64,000 nucleotides of DNA from Ruegeria sp. THAF33 (GCF_009363615.1 NZ_CP045386.1:62001-126000), one strand, 5' to 3'; shown: positions 42,200 through 50,774, counted from the stretch's first letter. Notes: generated by a model from the sequence alone, not told the origin. Made by a program: numbers and translations.

Positions 42200-43563
42200 G
42201 CGCACGGTTTCTAGCAACCTCGGCGATCGCGATCAGCAGCGTCTCGATTGCTGCGATCATGTTCATTGCCTCGAACAGGTCTGAAATGACGGTGCCTGCG
42301 CCCACGGTCTTTCAGGTGCCCAAACTTCCTGCGGAACCGCAGATCACATCGGCTCCGTTGCTGAACGTACCATCAACAGAACTCGCTCCAAGCCCCGTTT
42401 CGTTTCGACCTGTTCAGCCGGAACCCATTCAGGCAGAGGAACCTTTGCCTCCTGTTGAACCACCTTCACGAACATGGACGCGCGAGCTTGCGGTGGGTGA
42501 CACACTCGACAGTATGCTGTCTGACGCGGGGATTGACGCAACCGATCGCGCTGAAATCGCACTTGCACTTGGCGCTGAATACGACTTGCGGCGCTTGCGG
42601 CCGGGTCACTCGATAACAGTCGTTGCAACGGCAGCGGATCAACTGCGGAGTGTGGAGCTCGCCGTGGAAGATGGCGTGAGAATTGAAGTGACACTTAGCG
42701 AGACATTGTCCACGCGCGTGGTCTCGCCAGAACCCGACACTGTCATTCTGGCCCGCAAAACAGAGATCGAAACTTCGATCTCAAATGCTCTGAGCAGCGC
42801 AAAGATCCCGGTTCGTTTTGCGGTGGATCTCGCTCAGATGCTGAGCGGCACAGTGGATTTTCGACGCGATCTGACCGGTGGCGAAACGCTTCGGCTTCTC
42901 TGGCGCGAAAAGAGCATCGATGGCGAGAGGGTGGGCCAGTCCGAGCTCATTTTTGCGGCGCTGGAAGTTGATGATCGGCTTTACGAAATAGCATGGCCAG
43001 ACGACGACAACGGTCGCGCCACGATCTATGTTGATGGTGAACTTCTTCGCGTCTTTGCCCAACCCGTCGAAGGCGCGCGCCTGAGTTCAGTCTTTGGTCG
43101 GCGGAAACATCCGGTCTACGGCAATGTGCGGATGCACACCGGTGTCGATTTTGCTGCCGCACGTGGTACTCCGGTACATGCGACGGCCCCGGGTCGCGTG
43201 TCTTATGTAGGTTGGCGCGGGGGGTATGGGCGTGTGGTGGAAATCGCTCATGGATCGGACACGGTCACGCGATATACGCATCTTAGCGCAACCGCCGATG
43301 GTCTGGCCAAAGGTCAGCGCGTGGAGGCTGGCGAGATGGTTGGCCGTGTCGGGTCGAGCGGCACCGCGACCGGCCCCAATCTTCATTATGAAGTATTGGT
43401 TGACGGGCGCCCAACGGACCCGCTTTCTGACAACCGACTTGCTGCCGCTGCGAACAACGAGGTTGAAAGCGAAGCAGCGCGAAAACGCTTAAGAAATGCT
43501 CGAGCACAGCTTGAGAAACAGCTGGGCAATCCCGTCGCCAAAAAAAGCGAATCTAGTTCGTGA
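42196..43563 (+). CDS. M23-family peptidoglycan peptidase-like protein (altered active site)
   Basis: 455 residues. N-terminal anchor, Pro-rich linker, then an OapA/LysM-like part (ELAVGDTLDSMLSDAGID, LRPGHSITVVA) and a C-terminal LytM domain with HTGVDFAAARGTPVHATAPGRVSYVG and TGPNLHYEVLVDG. Zn ligands (H, D and the last H) are kept, but the first His of the HxH motif is Asn, which would affect catalysis. Possibly an amidase activator rather than an active endopeptidase. Last large gene of the MerR-type operon. Confidence 0.85.
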   Translation: MSARFLATSAIAISSVSIAAIMFIASNRSEMTVPAPTVFQVPKLPAEPQITSAPLLNVPSTELAPSPVSFRPVQPEPIQAEEPLPPVEPPSRTWTRELAVGDTLDSMLSDAGIDATDRAEIALALGAEYDLRRLRPGHSITVVATAADQLRSVELAVEDGVRIEVTLSETLSTRVVSPEPDTVILARKTEIETSISNALSSAKIPVRFAVDLAQMLSGTVDFRRDLTGGETLRLLWREKSIDGERVGQSELIFAALEVDDRLYEIAWPDDDNGRATIYVDGELLRVFAQPVEGARLSSVFGRRKHPVYGNVRMHTGVDFAAARGTPVHATAPGRVSYVGWRGGYGRVVEIAHGSDTVTRYTHLSATADGLAKGQRVEAGEMVGRVGSSGTATGPNLHYEVLVDGRPTDPLSDNRLAAAANNEVESEAARKRLRNARAQLEKQLGNPVAKKSESSS

Positions 43564-43661
43564 GAGTTTCCTAAACGGCTTCAAGTGCGCGGCTATCAGT
43601 TTGCGGGTATGCGCGCCTGAAGCGGACTGCACTGCAGAAGAACCAAATCAGAGGATGTAAG

Positions 43662-43826
43662 ATGATTGCAATCGCGGGGGCCTTGGTTGGCGCGGTTTGG
43701 GGTGGGGTCCTGGCAAAGCGCCGGAATGGCAACAGCCTTGATATTCTTCAATACGCTACAGGATATGGCATCGCTTTTGGCCTGGTGGCGTTATTTCTTT
43801 CAATCGCAGTTGTGCGCCTGATGTAA
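43662..43826 (+). CDS. Small membrane protein, 54 residues
   Basis: ATG 43662 after GAGGATGTAAG. Translation begins MIAIAGALVGAVWGGVLAKR and ends LFLSIAVVRLM, two hydrophobic segments separated by a hydrophilic loop RRNGNSLDILQYATGYG. It lies 98 bp after the M23 gene and before a hairpin, so it may be the end of that operon. No family name known to me. Confidence 0.65.
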   Translation: MIAIAGALVGAVWGGVLAKRRNGNSLDILQYATGYGIAFGLVALFLSIAVVRLM

Positions 43827-43842
43827 CGCGCCAGTAAGCAAG

Positions 43843-43875
43843 GCGAAAGCCGGACACCTGGAGTCCGGCTTTCGC
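43843..43875. terminator. Hairpin between convergent genes
   Basis: GCGAAAGCCGGAC (43843-43855) pairs perfectly with GTCCGGCTTTCGC (43863-43875), a 13-bp stem. It separates the Sco operon from the convergent P-type ATPase gene ending at 43878. T-runs are short on both sides. Confidence 0.7.
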
Positions 43876-43877
43876 TC

Positions 43878-46211
43878 TTATGTGGTCGCAGCGCCTATTC
43901 CCTGCGAGCCAAGGGTATTTGCCTTAGTCTGGGCGGTATGATCTTCCGGAGCTTTCAGAAGCCGTAAGGCATTGGCCACGACCAGCAAGGACACTCCGAC
44001 ATCAGCAGCGATTGCACCCCACATGGATGCCAAACCAAAACCCGTGAGAGTGACAAACAATGCTTTGGTCGCAAGTGAGAAGCCGATGTTCTGACGGATG
44101 ATCGACATGGTTCGACGTGAATGGTCGATCAGCCAGGGTACTTTACCGATGTCGTCGGTCATCAGAGCAATGTCTGCGGTCTCAATCGCAGCATCGGACC
44201 CAACTGCACCCATCGCAACTGCATAATGTGCCCGAGCCATCGCAGGCGCGTCGTTGACGCCATCGCCGATCATCGCAACCATCTCGTGCTGTTCTGCCAG
44301 TTCCTCAATCGCAGCGACTTTGTCCTCCGGCAGAAGTTGGGCCCGGACTTCGTCGATACCGACTTCGGCTGCTACCGCTCTCGCGGTTTGTTCGTTGTCA
44401 CCAGTCAGCATGATGATTGACTTCACGCCCTGCGCGTGAAGCCGGGCAACGATGCTTCGGGCTTCGGGGCGAATGCGGTCCCGCAGCTCAAGCAAACCGG
44501 TGACTCCGTTCTCATCCCCGACAACCACAAGTGTGCTTCCCGCGCTCTCGATTTGGTTGCGCAATTCGGCAGGGATGGACGCGCCAAAGCCTTTCTCTAC
44601 AGCGAAGCGGTCAGAGCCAAGCCAGATATCTCCGCGCTCGGTGCGGCCTTCAAGACCCCGACCGGGAACGGTTCGGATGTCTTCAGCCGCAGATATCGAA
44701 ATGTCGGTCTGTTCTGCCTTGGTCAAAATGGCGCGGGCCAGCGGGTGTGAAGACCGAACCTCGAGGCTGGCACCGCTCGCCAACAGCTCCTGCTCGGATG
44801 CGTCGCCCAGCGGATACACATTGGCAACTTCAGGCTCTCCCATGGTGATCGTGCCGGTCTTGTCCATGGCCAGTGCGGTGGTACGCCCGGGGGCCTCGAT
44901 ATATGCGCCGCCCTTAATCAGAACCCCAGCCCGGGCCGAAGCGGTCAAAGCCGCAACGATGGAAACCGGTGTGGAAATGACGAGCGCACAGGGGCAGGCG
45001 ATAACCAGAAGAACAAGTGCATTGTAAAACCAGAAGCCCCACGATGCGCCAAATGCAAGCGGTGGGATCAGGGCGATGGCCACTGCAACGACCATAACGA
45101 TGGGCGTATAGATCCGCGCAAATTTTGTAACCCACTGCTCAACCGGCGCACGGCGAGCATGAGCATCACCGACCATCCGGATGATCTTGGCAAGCACGGT
45201 ATCGGACGCTGTTTTCGTCGCACGAATTTTGAGGGTGCCTTCACCATTGATTGTGCCGGCATAGACCTCATCACCCAGCTCTTTGGGAACCAGCGCGCTT
45301 TCACCTGTGATTGGAGCCTGGTCAACGGCACCGGCCCCTTCGATGACTTCGCCGTCAAGTGGAATGCGATCCCCACCCCGAACGATGAAGCTGTCACCGA
45401 CAAAGACATCCGCCGCCGGGACCGTTGCCTCGGAACCGTCAGCACGAACCAGCCGAACCGTCGGGGGGGCCAGATCAAGCAGCGCGGATACTGCGTTGCG
45501 AGCCCGTCCGACACTCCAGCTTTCCAGATAAAGAGAAAGCGAAAAGAAAAATGCTACAGTTGCCGCTTCAAAAAACTCGCCCAGAGCGATGGCACCAGCG
45601 ACGGCAACAACCATCAGAAGGTTCATATCCGGCGAAAGTCGACGCGCCGAATACCAGGCCTTAGGGGCCACCAGCCAGACGCCAAACAAGATCGCGACTG
45701 CGAACAAAGCTGCCTCGGCTAATGGCATCGGAACCTCACCATGTCCCGAGAACAGCCCAAGCGCACCGCCCATGCCGGTTTCGAAAATGTGCCAGCCAAA
45801 ACCCGCTGCCCAAAACCCTCCGCTGAGCGCGGTGAACCGCCGCTGACGTGCAATATGCGCCGCCTGATCCTGCGCGGCATTTCCGTCATCCCAAGAATTG
45901 GCGGTCATACCGGTGCTGGCAACCAGCAGCATGACATCTTCGTCAGAAAGCTTGGCAGCACTTTCAAGAAGCGTCATTCGACCGTTGATGACATCAAAAG
46001 CGAGATGCTCTTCACCACCAACTTTCGGGCCGATAACCCGGTTCAGGATCGCAACCTCTTCGGCGCAATCGAGGCCAGAGACCTGAAAGCTTCTGCCACC
46101 TTCGGGAATCGGACCGGCGGGCGCGATGTCACCACACCCGCTACTGCCGCACGCGTTGTGACCTTGTCTATTTTCGTGGTCATGGTCGTGGTTGTGGGTA
46201 TCGGATGACAT
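43878..46211 (-). CDS. Heavy-metal P1B-type ATPase (Zn/Cd/Pb exporter type)
   Basis: 777 residues. N-terminal His/Cys-rich tail (HNACGSSGCGD), a metal-binding domain with GLDCAEEV in place of CxxC, CPC in VIACPCALVIST, DKTGTITMGEPEV with the phosphorylated Asp, and [20 protein letters not shown]. The CAEE variant and C-terminal helices fit Zn/Cd/Pb pumps rather than Cu pumps. The MerR-type promoter at 46244-46274 lies directly upstream, with a dyad like that of the Sco operon. Confidence 0.9.
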   Translation of the reverse strand: MSSDTHNHDHDHENRQGHNACGSSGCGDIAPAGPIPEGGRSFQVSGLDCAEEVAILNRVIGPKVGGEEHLAFDVINGRMTLLESAAKLSDEDVMLLVASTGMTANSWDDGNAAQDQAAHIARQRRFTALSGGFWAAGFGWHIFETGMGGALGLFSGHGEVPMPLAEAALFAVAILFGVWLVAPKAWYSARRLSPDMNLLMVVAVAGAIALGEFFEAATVAFFFSLSLYLESWSVGRARNAVSALLDLAPPTVRLVRADGSEATVPAADVFVGDSFIVRGGDRIPLDGEVIEGAGAVDQAPITGESALVPKELGDEVYAGTINGEGTLKIRATKTASDTVLAKIIRMVGDAHARRAPVEQWVTKFARIYTPIVMVVAVAIALIPPLAFGASWGFWFYNALVLLVIACPCALVISTPVSIVAALTASARAGVLIKGGAYIEAPGRTTALAMDKTGTITMGEPEVANVYPLGDASEQELLASGASLEVRSSHPLARAILTKAEQTDISISAAEDIRTVPGRGLEGRTERGDIWLGSDRFAVEKGFGASIPAELRNQIESAGSTLVVVGDENGVTGLLELRDRIRPEARSIVARLHAQGVKSIIMLTGDNEQTARAVAAEVGIDEVRAQLLPEDKVAAIEELAEQHEMVAMIGDGVNDAPAMARAHYAVAMGAVGSDAAIETADIALMTDDIGKVPWLIDHSRRTMSIIRQNIGFSLATKALFVTLTGFGLASMWGAIAADVGVSLLVVANALRLLKAPEDHTAQTKANTLGSQGIGAATT

Positions 46212-46243
46212 AGTTAGACCTCAAGAATCTCTGCGGTCCTTTG

Positions 46244-46274
46244 CAAATAGTTCCTACAGCAACTAGAGCTTCAA
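46244..46274 (-). promoter_or_regulatory. MerR-type promoter of the P-type ATPase gene
   Basis: Minus strand: -35 TTGAAG (46269-46274), 19-bp spacer, -10 TATTTG (46244-46249). Dyad CCTACAG-caa-CTAGAGC at 46253-46269 in plus orientation. Gene start is 33 bp from the -10. Confidence 0.72.
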
Positions 46275-46399
46275 TACCTTTTTCAATTTTTTTCAATCCG
46301 GTTCGTTGCCCGCGATATTGATGCTTCATTCCTTCTTGCGGGCCGGTCGCGTGGATGCAATTTAGTCGCAGAAGACGTAATAAATTTTGGAACAAGTCA

Positions 46400-46672
46400 A
46401 TGCAGAAACGGATCGCAATTACCATCACGTTAGTCTCGATTACTGCCGGTTGCTCAGCCCAGTTCACAGGGGGCAAAAGCAAAGCATTCGAACCAGGTAA
46501 CCTGCCGGATTCAGTTGTTGCGCTGGCAGAACCGGGGCAAGATCTGGCCACAGCGCGCCTTATGCCAGAAGATAACTGCTTTTGGTATGAGCACAGCGGA
46601 CCTGTCGAGACGACGCTGGTTCCACTGCGCGCAACGAATGGCGCCCCGATCTGCGCTGCGCGTGACGCCTGA
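46400..46672 (+). CDS. Small lipoprotein of unknown function
   Basis: 90 residues from ATG 46400, with lipobox ITAGC (MQKRIAITITLVSITAGCSA). Mature part contains Cys in DNCFWYEHSGP and APICAARDA, possibly a disulfide. Divergent from the P-type ATPase. A longer frame from 46355 lacks the leader. Family unknown. Confidence 0.65.
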   Translation: MQKRIAITITLVSITAGCSAQFTGGKSKAFEPGNLPDSVVALAEPGQDLATARLMPEDNCFWYEHSGPVETTLVPLRATNGAPICAARDA

Positions 46673-46708
46673 TAAAAAAGAGGGCAGCGACATCCACCTG
46701 CGCTGCCC
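46673..46708 (-). terminator. Intrinsic terminator of the L,D-transpeptidase gene
   Basis: Stem GGGCAGCG (46682-46689) and CGCTGCCC (46701-46708) followed, on the minus strand, by TCTTTTTT. It lies 6 bp after the transpeptidase stop. Confidence 0.75.
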
Positions 46709-46713
46709 AAAAT

Positions 46714-47376
46714 TTATGAGCGGGCTGTGACGCTATCTTCGGCCGAGTATACGTATGCGGTCGAGCCGATTTTTACATGTGGGTAGAGATCATTGATATG
46801 GGCCATGATCATTCTAACACATCCAGAACTTGCGCGACCACCGATGCTTCTGGGCTGAGGTGTACCGTGGATTCTGAGATAAGTATCTCGATCCCCAACG
46901 TATAGATAAAGGGCTCGAGAGCCGAGAGCATTACTTGGCCCGGGTTCCATGCCATCCCGGAATTCCGCGTATTCGGGGTTGAGCTCGATCATTGAAGCCG
47001 TTGGCGTCCAATGTGGCCATTCGACCTTGCGCCGGATAGCATAGGTACCGGGCTCGTAAAGGTTCCCACGCGCGATCGCTACGCCATAGCGCATTGCTGT
47101 GCCGCCTTCCTCGATATGGTAAAGATAGCGCGCGACGGCATCGACATGGATGTCACCGGGAACCAAACCATCATTTGCTACGACACGTCGTGGTAAAAAA
47201 CGGTCATGAACGCCCCATGGATTTGAGGTCGCTGGATCGTAGTCAAATGGCGTGACCTGGCTGTCCCAATAGGTCTTTTGCGACGAGGTTGGCCATGTTT
47301 TGGCGATCAATGGACTGGCCGCAGACGCCGAGAATAGCGCTGTGGTTGATTGAATGAAATGGCGCCGTGTCAGCAT
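46714..47376 (-). CDS. L,D-transpeptidase (YkuD) with Tat-like leader
   Basis: 220 residues. Leader TRRHFIQSTTALFSASAASPLIA; YkuD domain with GDIHVDAVARYLYHIEEGGTAMRYGVAIARG and catalytic HGTPQPRSIGGRASSGCVRM (S-x-G-C-V/R). Makes 3-3 crosslinks in peptidoglycan or links proteins to it. It has its own MerR-type promoter (47438-47468) with the most perfect dyad of the set, suggesting wall remodelling as part of the metal response. Confidence 0.9.
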   Translation of the reverse strand: MLTRRHFIQSTTALFSASAASPLIAKTWPTSSQKTYWDSQVTPFDYDPATSNPWGVHDRFLPRRVVANDGLVPGDIHVDAVARYLYHIEEGGTAMRYGVAIARGNLYEPGTYAIRRKVEWPHWTPTASMIELNPEYAEFRDGMEPGPSNALGSRALYLYVGDRDTYLRIHGTPQPRSIGGRASSGCVRMIMAHINDLYPHVKIGSTAYVYSAEDSVTARS

Positions 47377-47437
47377 AAGTCTCGTCCTGGTTCACAAGTG
47401 TAATGTGGTTGCATCGCATTTTTGCGATCAAATTCGA

Positions 47438-47468
47438 GTCTTAAAGCCTCTAGCAGCTAGAGCTTCAA
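47438..47468 (-). promoter_or_regulatory. MerR-type promoter of the L,D-transpeptidase gene
   Basis: Minus strand: -35 TTGAAG (47463-47468), 19-bp spacer, -10 TAAGAC (47438-47443). Dyad CTCTAG-cag-CTAGAG (47448-47462) is perfect. Confidence 0.72.
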
Positions 47469-47599
47469 GAGGTTTCAGGTAACGCTTGGTTTACCTAATG
47501 GACCATGTCGCCGGTTGCGTGAATCCTGCATCGGTCGAGTCTACTTCGGACTAGGTCGCAAAGACATTTGACAGAAACGAAGCCGCCATTGTAGCGGTG

Positions 47600-47795
47600 A
47601 ATTGTTTTCGGTTCCTGATGGCGGAAGCCAAAAGGATTAAAAGGGAATACGGTTCGGTGTTTTCAATGGCGCCAATTCCGTAACTGCCCCCGCAACTGTG
47701 AGCGGAGAGCGATGCCAAGACACCACTGGTTCGTAATGGAACCGGGAAGGTTGGCGGAGCGAGCACCCGCGAGTCAGGAGACCTGCCGTAAAGCG
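47600..47795 (+). ncRNA. Cobalamin (B12) riboswitch
   Basis: Conserved blocks in order: GGTTCC and AAAGGGAA near the 5' end, CTGCCCCCGCAACTGT (47683-47698), a GCCA-AGACACCACTGG arm, GGGAAGG (47744-47750), and GAGTCAGGAGACCTGCC (47771-47787). This is the classical cobalamin aptamer. It ends about 85 bp before the CbiM-like gene, which it should repress when B12 is abundant. Confidence 0.93.
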
Positions 47796-47880
47796 CCGGG
47801 CTATGCCCAGACTGAACCTGTCGGCCTTACGGTCGATTCAACCTGACAAGCCGCCGGGTGAGGCGGTAGGGAGAAAGAAC

Positions 47881-48564
47881 ATGCATATCGAACCGGGCAT
47901 CGTGAATGGTGCCAAAATCGCGCTTTCCTATGTTACCGCCGCAGGTGCGGCTACTTACGCAGCGAAAGAAACGTTTTCCACATTGCGTGCGAATGGACCT
48001 GCATCTTTTGCTATGCGCTCGGTGCTCGCCACCGTTGGGGTTTTCCTTTTCTTCGAAGTCCTGCCGCATTTCCCGGTTGGTGTCTCTGAAGTCCACTTCA
48101 TCCTGGGGTCGACGCTGTTTCTGCTTCTCGGTGCTGCACCCGCGGCTTTTGGATTGGCAGCTGGTCTCCTGATTCAGGGTGTTTTTTTTGCCCCGTTCGA
48201 TCTTCCGCAGTACTTCATCAACCTGACCACTCTGCTGGTGCCGCTATTTGCGCTACAAGCACTGGCCAGCCGCATCATCGCTCCCGGCACAGCATATGTT
48301 GACCTCAAATATGGCCAAGCTCTTGCGCTGAGTGCGACGTATCAGGGAGGAGTAGTCGCATGGGTTGGGTTCTGGGCCTTCTACGGCCAGGGTTTCGGCG
48401 CAGAAACCATGGCTTCGGTTCTATCCTTTGGCGGTGCTTATATGCTGGTAATCGTCATTGAGCCGATTGCTGATCTGGCAGTGCTTGCGGCAGCCAAGGC
48501 GATGCGCGGTTTGAACAGTACAGGTCTGGTGACTCCGCGTTTGTACAACGCTGCGAAAGCTTGA
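47881..48564 (+). CDS. CbiM-like energy-coupling factor permease (cobalt uptake)
   Basis: 227 residues, about six to seven transmembrane helices. The N terminus MHIEPGIV matches CbiM/NikM proteins, whose free N terminus and His2 bind Co or Ni. VLPHFPVGVSEVHFILGSTLFLLLGAAPAAFGLAAGLLIQG is the core block. Under a cobalamin riboswitch, so cobalt is the likely substrate. No CbiN, CbiQ or CbiO partner follows; a solo CbiM may work alone or use a partner elsewhere. Confidence 0.88.
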   Translation: MHIEPGIVNGAKIALSYVTAAGAATYAAKETFSTLRANGPASFAMRSVLATVGVFLFFEVLPHFPVGVSEVHFILGSTLFLLLGAAPAAFGLAAGLLIQGVFFAPFDLPQYFINLTTLLVPLFALQALASRIIAPGTAYVDLKYGQALALSATYQGGVVAWVGFWAFYGQGFGAETMASVLSFGGAYMLVIVIEPIADLAVLAAAKAMRGLNSTGLVTPRLYNAAKA

Positions 48565-48635
48565 CCAAAGTTTGAAGCGGTGTCCTAAAATTGGGTTGCC
48601 GCGAAAAAACCGGTAGTCGCAGCTCCAAAGATTAT

Positions 48636-48670
48636 TGTGGCGCGTCTCGAGGGCGCGCCACATTGTTTTT
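48636..48670 (+). terminator. Intrinsic terminator after the CbiM-like gene
   Basis: TGTGGCGCG (48636-48644) pairs with CGCGCCACA (48654-48662), followed by TTGTTTTT. Overlaps the stop of the convergent transglutaminase-like gene by two bases. Confidence 0.82.
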
Positions 48671-49292
48671 AGCCACTAAAAACCTGTACCCAACGATCAG
48701 GGTGAATCGGGTCCTGTATTCGTAGGAAAAGATACCTCGTTTCCTTCCACGTTTTGATCCTGTTGGTAACATTGTCCAGAACCAAATCGCCTTCACTCGA
48801 GCGATAGACTAGAACAGCATGGCCATTGCGATTGGTGTCCAAGACAGTCGCAATTAGTAGCTTCGTAGGATCCAAACCATTCTGCACAAGTTCAAACTTC
48901 TTTTGCAAAGCGAAGTCTTCGCAATCTCCTGACCCTTGCGTCGGCAGTGTCCAGTATTCTTTTGTCCCATATTGGCTTTGATCCGAAACTGCTCGGATTC
49001 TCCGATTGACGCGCGTGTTGATCGTTTTAACGATCTGATTTTCTTTTGCCACGGACAGACCAGAGCTACGAGCGCTCGCGCACGCCCACGAGTAGTCTTT
49101 GCACAGTGATTTGGCACCGGATGGCGCTCCAATCTTTTTGTCAAGACCGATCGAGGGAAGCTCAGAGGCTTGCAATGTAGCGGCAGACACAAAAAAGCTG
49201 CATATAAAACAGACCATTGGGAGATAACCCAGCAGGTTTTTCGATAACACTCCCTGAACTAAAGTGGGATTTGTCATATCTGCCTTCTCCAT
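48669..49292 (-). CDS. Transglutaminase-like cysteine peptidase (BTLCP family)
   Basis: 207 residues from ATG 49292, preceded by GAGGAACGAGC; ATG 49277 is possible and a frame to 49457 has no leader. Hydrophobic export segment LGYLPMVCFICSFFVSAATLQA. Catalytic Cys in GSGDCEDFALQKKFEL and His in NGHAVLVYRSSEGDLVLDN. BTLCP proteins (LapG-like) act in the periplasm on adhesins or other envelope proteins. A degenerate copy of the MerR dyad lies near 49382-49402, but too poor to count as a site. Confidence 0.82.
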   Translation of the reverse strand: MEKADMTNPTLVQGVLSKNLLGYLPMVCFICSFFVSAATLQASELPSIGLDKKIGAPSGAKSLCKDYSWACASARSSGLSVAKENQIVKTINTRVNRRIRAVSDQSQYGTKEYWTLPTQGSGDCEDFALQKKFELVQNGLDPTKLLIATVLDTNRNGHAVLVYRSSEGDLVLDNVTNRIKTWKETRYLFLRIQDPIHPDRWVQVFSG

Positions 49293-49638
49293 GCTCGTTC
49301 CTCTAAAGTATCCAAACTTCCCCGGCCAATGTGTTTTATTCCAAGCCTTCATGTGCTTGGGGAATTGCAACAGCTTCTTAGCCTCTAGGGGTAAAGCGGC
49401 AAAAATTTGCAGATTCTTTGGTATTTCTTCCTTAGTTGACAGCATCAGAGCATCCACGCCATCACCAGCCCGGCATAGCTAACAGAGCGAATTAGAGGGT
49501 AAGCTGATCGCAATTCTCTCATTCAACAATAATACAACAGAGATCGGCCGTCATCGCTGAGGGTTACGGAATACCGGGACAATGAAGCCGCTCCTCCGCA
49601 AGCTGAGATAGCCAGTTTCGGTTTTCCAGGCGCTGCAA
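49293..49638. other. 346-bp gap between transglutaminase-like and merR genes
   Basis: The reading frame of the peptidase stays open to 49457 but without a plausible start. CCTCTAG at 49382-49388 resembles one half of the island MerR dyad. No gene seen. Confidence 0.45.
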
Positions 49639-50058
49639 TTAGTGGCCGCTAATGACATCTTTGACGAAAGGCTCGTTGAGCAACGCCGTTAGCAGGGGGC
49701 ATGAGGCCGCACCCTCGGTGCAGGTCTGCACAAGTTCTGCCAGTGCTTGCTCCAACCGTTGGAGGGCGGCGATTTTTGACCTGACGTTGTCGAGATGTCT
49801 TGTTGCAACGTATTCGACGTCACGACAAGCTTGCTCGGGCGCTTTGGACAATTCGCGAAGTGCGCATGCATCCTGAATGGTAAAGCCAAGATCGCGGCAG
49901 CGTTTGATGAATCTGAGCTCGGAGATTTCCCGTTCCGTGTATGCGCGGCGTCCCGAGGCGGTTCGACCGGCTTTCTCGACTATGCCTTCCCGTTCGTAAT
50001 AGCGGATCGTCTCGACCGACAGACCGATCAATCTCGCCGCTTCGCCAATCGCAATCAT
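49639..50058 (-). CDS. merR: MerR-family regulator of the mercury-type operon
   Basis: 139 residues: HTH (MIAIGEAARLIGLSVETIRYYEREGIVEKAGRTASGRRAY), dimer helix, and cysteines C78, C113, C120 (QACRDV, QTCTEGAASCP). C78-C113 spacing of 35 equals that of Hg-MerR C82-C117, though the last Cys is two residues closer. Divergent from a MerT-like gene with a perfect CCTGTAG-cta-CTACAGG operator between them. Two extra cysteines (C54, C65) lie in the HTH domain. Confidence 0.83.
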   Translation of the reverse strand: MIAIGEAARLIGLSVETIRYYEREGIVEKAGRTASGRRAYTEREISELRFIKRCRDLGFTIQDACALRELSKAPEQACRDVEYVATRHLDNVRSKIAALQRLEQALAELVQTCTEGAASCPLLTALLNEPFVKDVISGH

Positions 50059-50073
50059 GTGATGACCTTTCCC

Positions 50074-50104
50074 TTGAACCTGTAGCTACTACAGGATGCA
50101 TGTT
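50074..50104 (+). promoter_or_regulatory. MerR-type promoter of the merT-like operon
   Basis: -35 TTGAAC (50074-50079), 19-bp spacer, -10 CATGTT (50099-50104), with the perfect dyad CCTGTAG-cta-CTACAGG (50079-50095). merR starts 15 bp on the other side. Confidence 0.75.
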
Positions 50105-50203
50105 GTCGGTCATGATGTCGAATTTCACAAACCGCGCGAAGCAAGAATCGAGGAAGTCGAACCGGCTTCCGTTCGAGTTCGTCAAAGCCGGAGAAAGCTG
50201 ACC

Positions 50204-50527
50204 ATGAGCAAGTTTGTTGGCGCGAGTTTTATTGGATCGTTTACCGCACTTGGCGTTGCGACCTGCTGCATCTTGCCGATGGCCTTGATTTTACTTGGCT
50301 TGGGAGGGAGCTGGCTGGCCGTATTCGGCAAGATCGCCGCCGCGAGTTATTACGTGCTCGGCGGTTCGACGGCCCTGCTGTTTCTCTCTGGCATCGTCGC
50401 GTATCGCCGTGGTTCGCTCGACCGCCTCAAATGGTGGCTGACAGGCAGTTTTGCGTTGACGGCCATCGCTTGGGTTATCGTGCTCAACGAAATCCGAATA
50501 AATGATTTCCTGATAACCTTGATGTGA
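50204..50527 (+). CDS. MerT-like mercuric transport protein, short form
   Basis: 107 residues from ATG 50204; three transmembrane helices. Adjacent cysteines C21-C22 in helix 1 (GVATCCILPMALIL) match the Hg-accepting pair of MerT. The loop between helices 2 and 3 (AYRRGSLDRLKWW) lacks the second Cys pair that hands Hg to MerA. No merP or merA is adjacent. The in-frame extension to 50096 overlaps the promoter. Confidence 0.78.
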   Translation: MSKFVGASFIGSFTALGVATCCILPMALILLGLGGSWLAVFGKIAAASYYVLGGSTALLFLSGIVAYRRGSLDRLKWWLTGSFALTAIAWVIVLNEIRINDFLITLM

Positions 50528-50531
50528 CGCC

Positions 50532-50750
50532 ATGAGTGAAAAGCGCCCGAACCTTGTCAGCACGATCATCTGCCCGGAATGTGGACATTCAAGGCCTGAA
50601 ACGATGCCAACAGACGCGTGCCAGTGGTTCTACGAATGCACATCTTGCGGAAAAGTCCTGAAGCCACTTCCCGGCGATTGCTGCGTCTACTGTTCCTACG
50701 GATCGGCTCCATGCCCGCCAATTCAGGCGGGCTACAAATGCTGCGGTTGA
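50532..50750 (+). CDS. Cys-rich GDCC motif protein of mercury-resistance operons
   Basis: 72 residues with nine or more cysteines in CxxC-like pairs: IICPECGHSRPETMPTDACQWFYECTSCGKVLKP then GDCCVYCSYGSAPCPP and KCCG. The first half looks like a zinc ribbon; the GDCC-x-CSYG-x3-CPP block is recurrent in proteins next to mer genes. Likely a metal-binding helper; function unproven. Begins 4 bp after the merT-like gene. Confidence 0.8.
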   Translation: MSEKRPNLVSTIICPECGHSRPETMPTDACQWFYECTSCGKVLKPLPGDCCVYCSYGSAPCPPIQAGYKCCG

Positions 50751-50774
50751 TACGGCGGCCGGGATGTCGGTTTT

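Noticed and set aside
49382..49404. Possible fifth MerR-type site before the BTLCP transglutaminase
   Set aside because: Only one half (CCTCTAG) matches; the other arm is one base short and the -35/-10 hexamers are poor.
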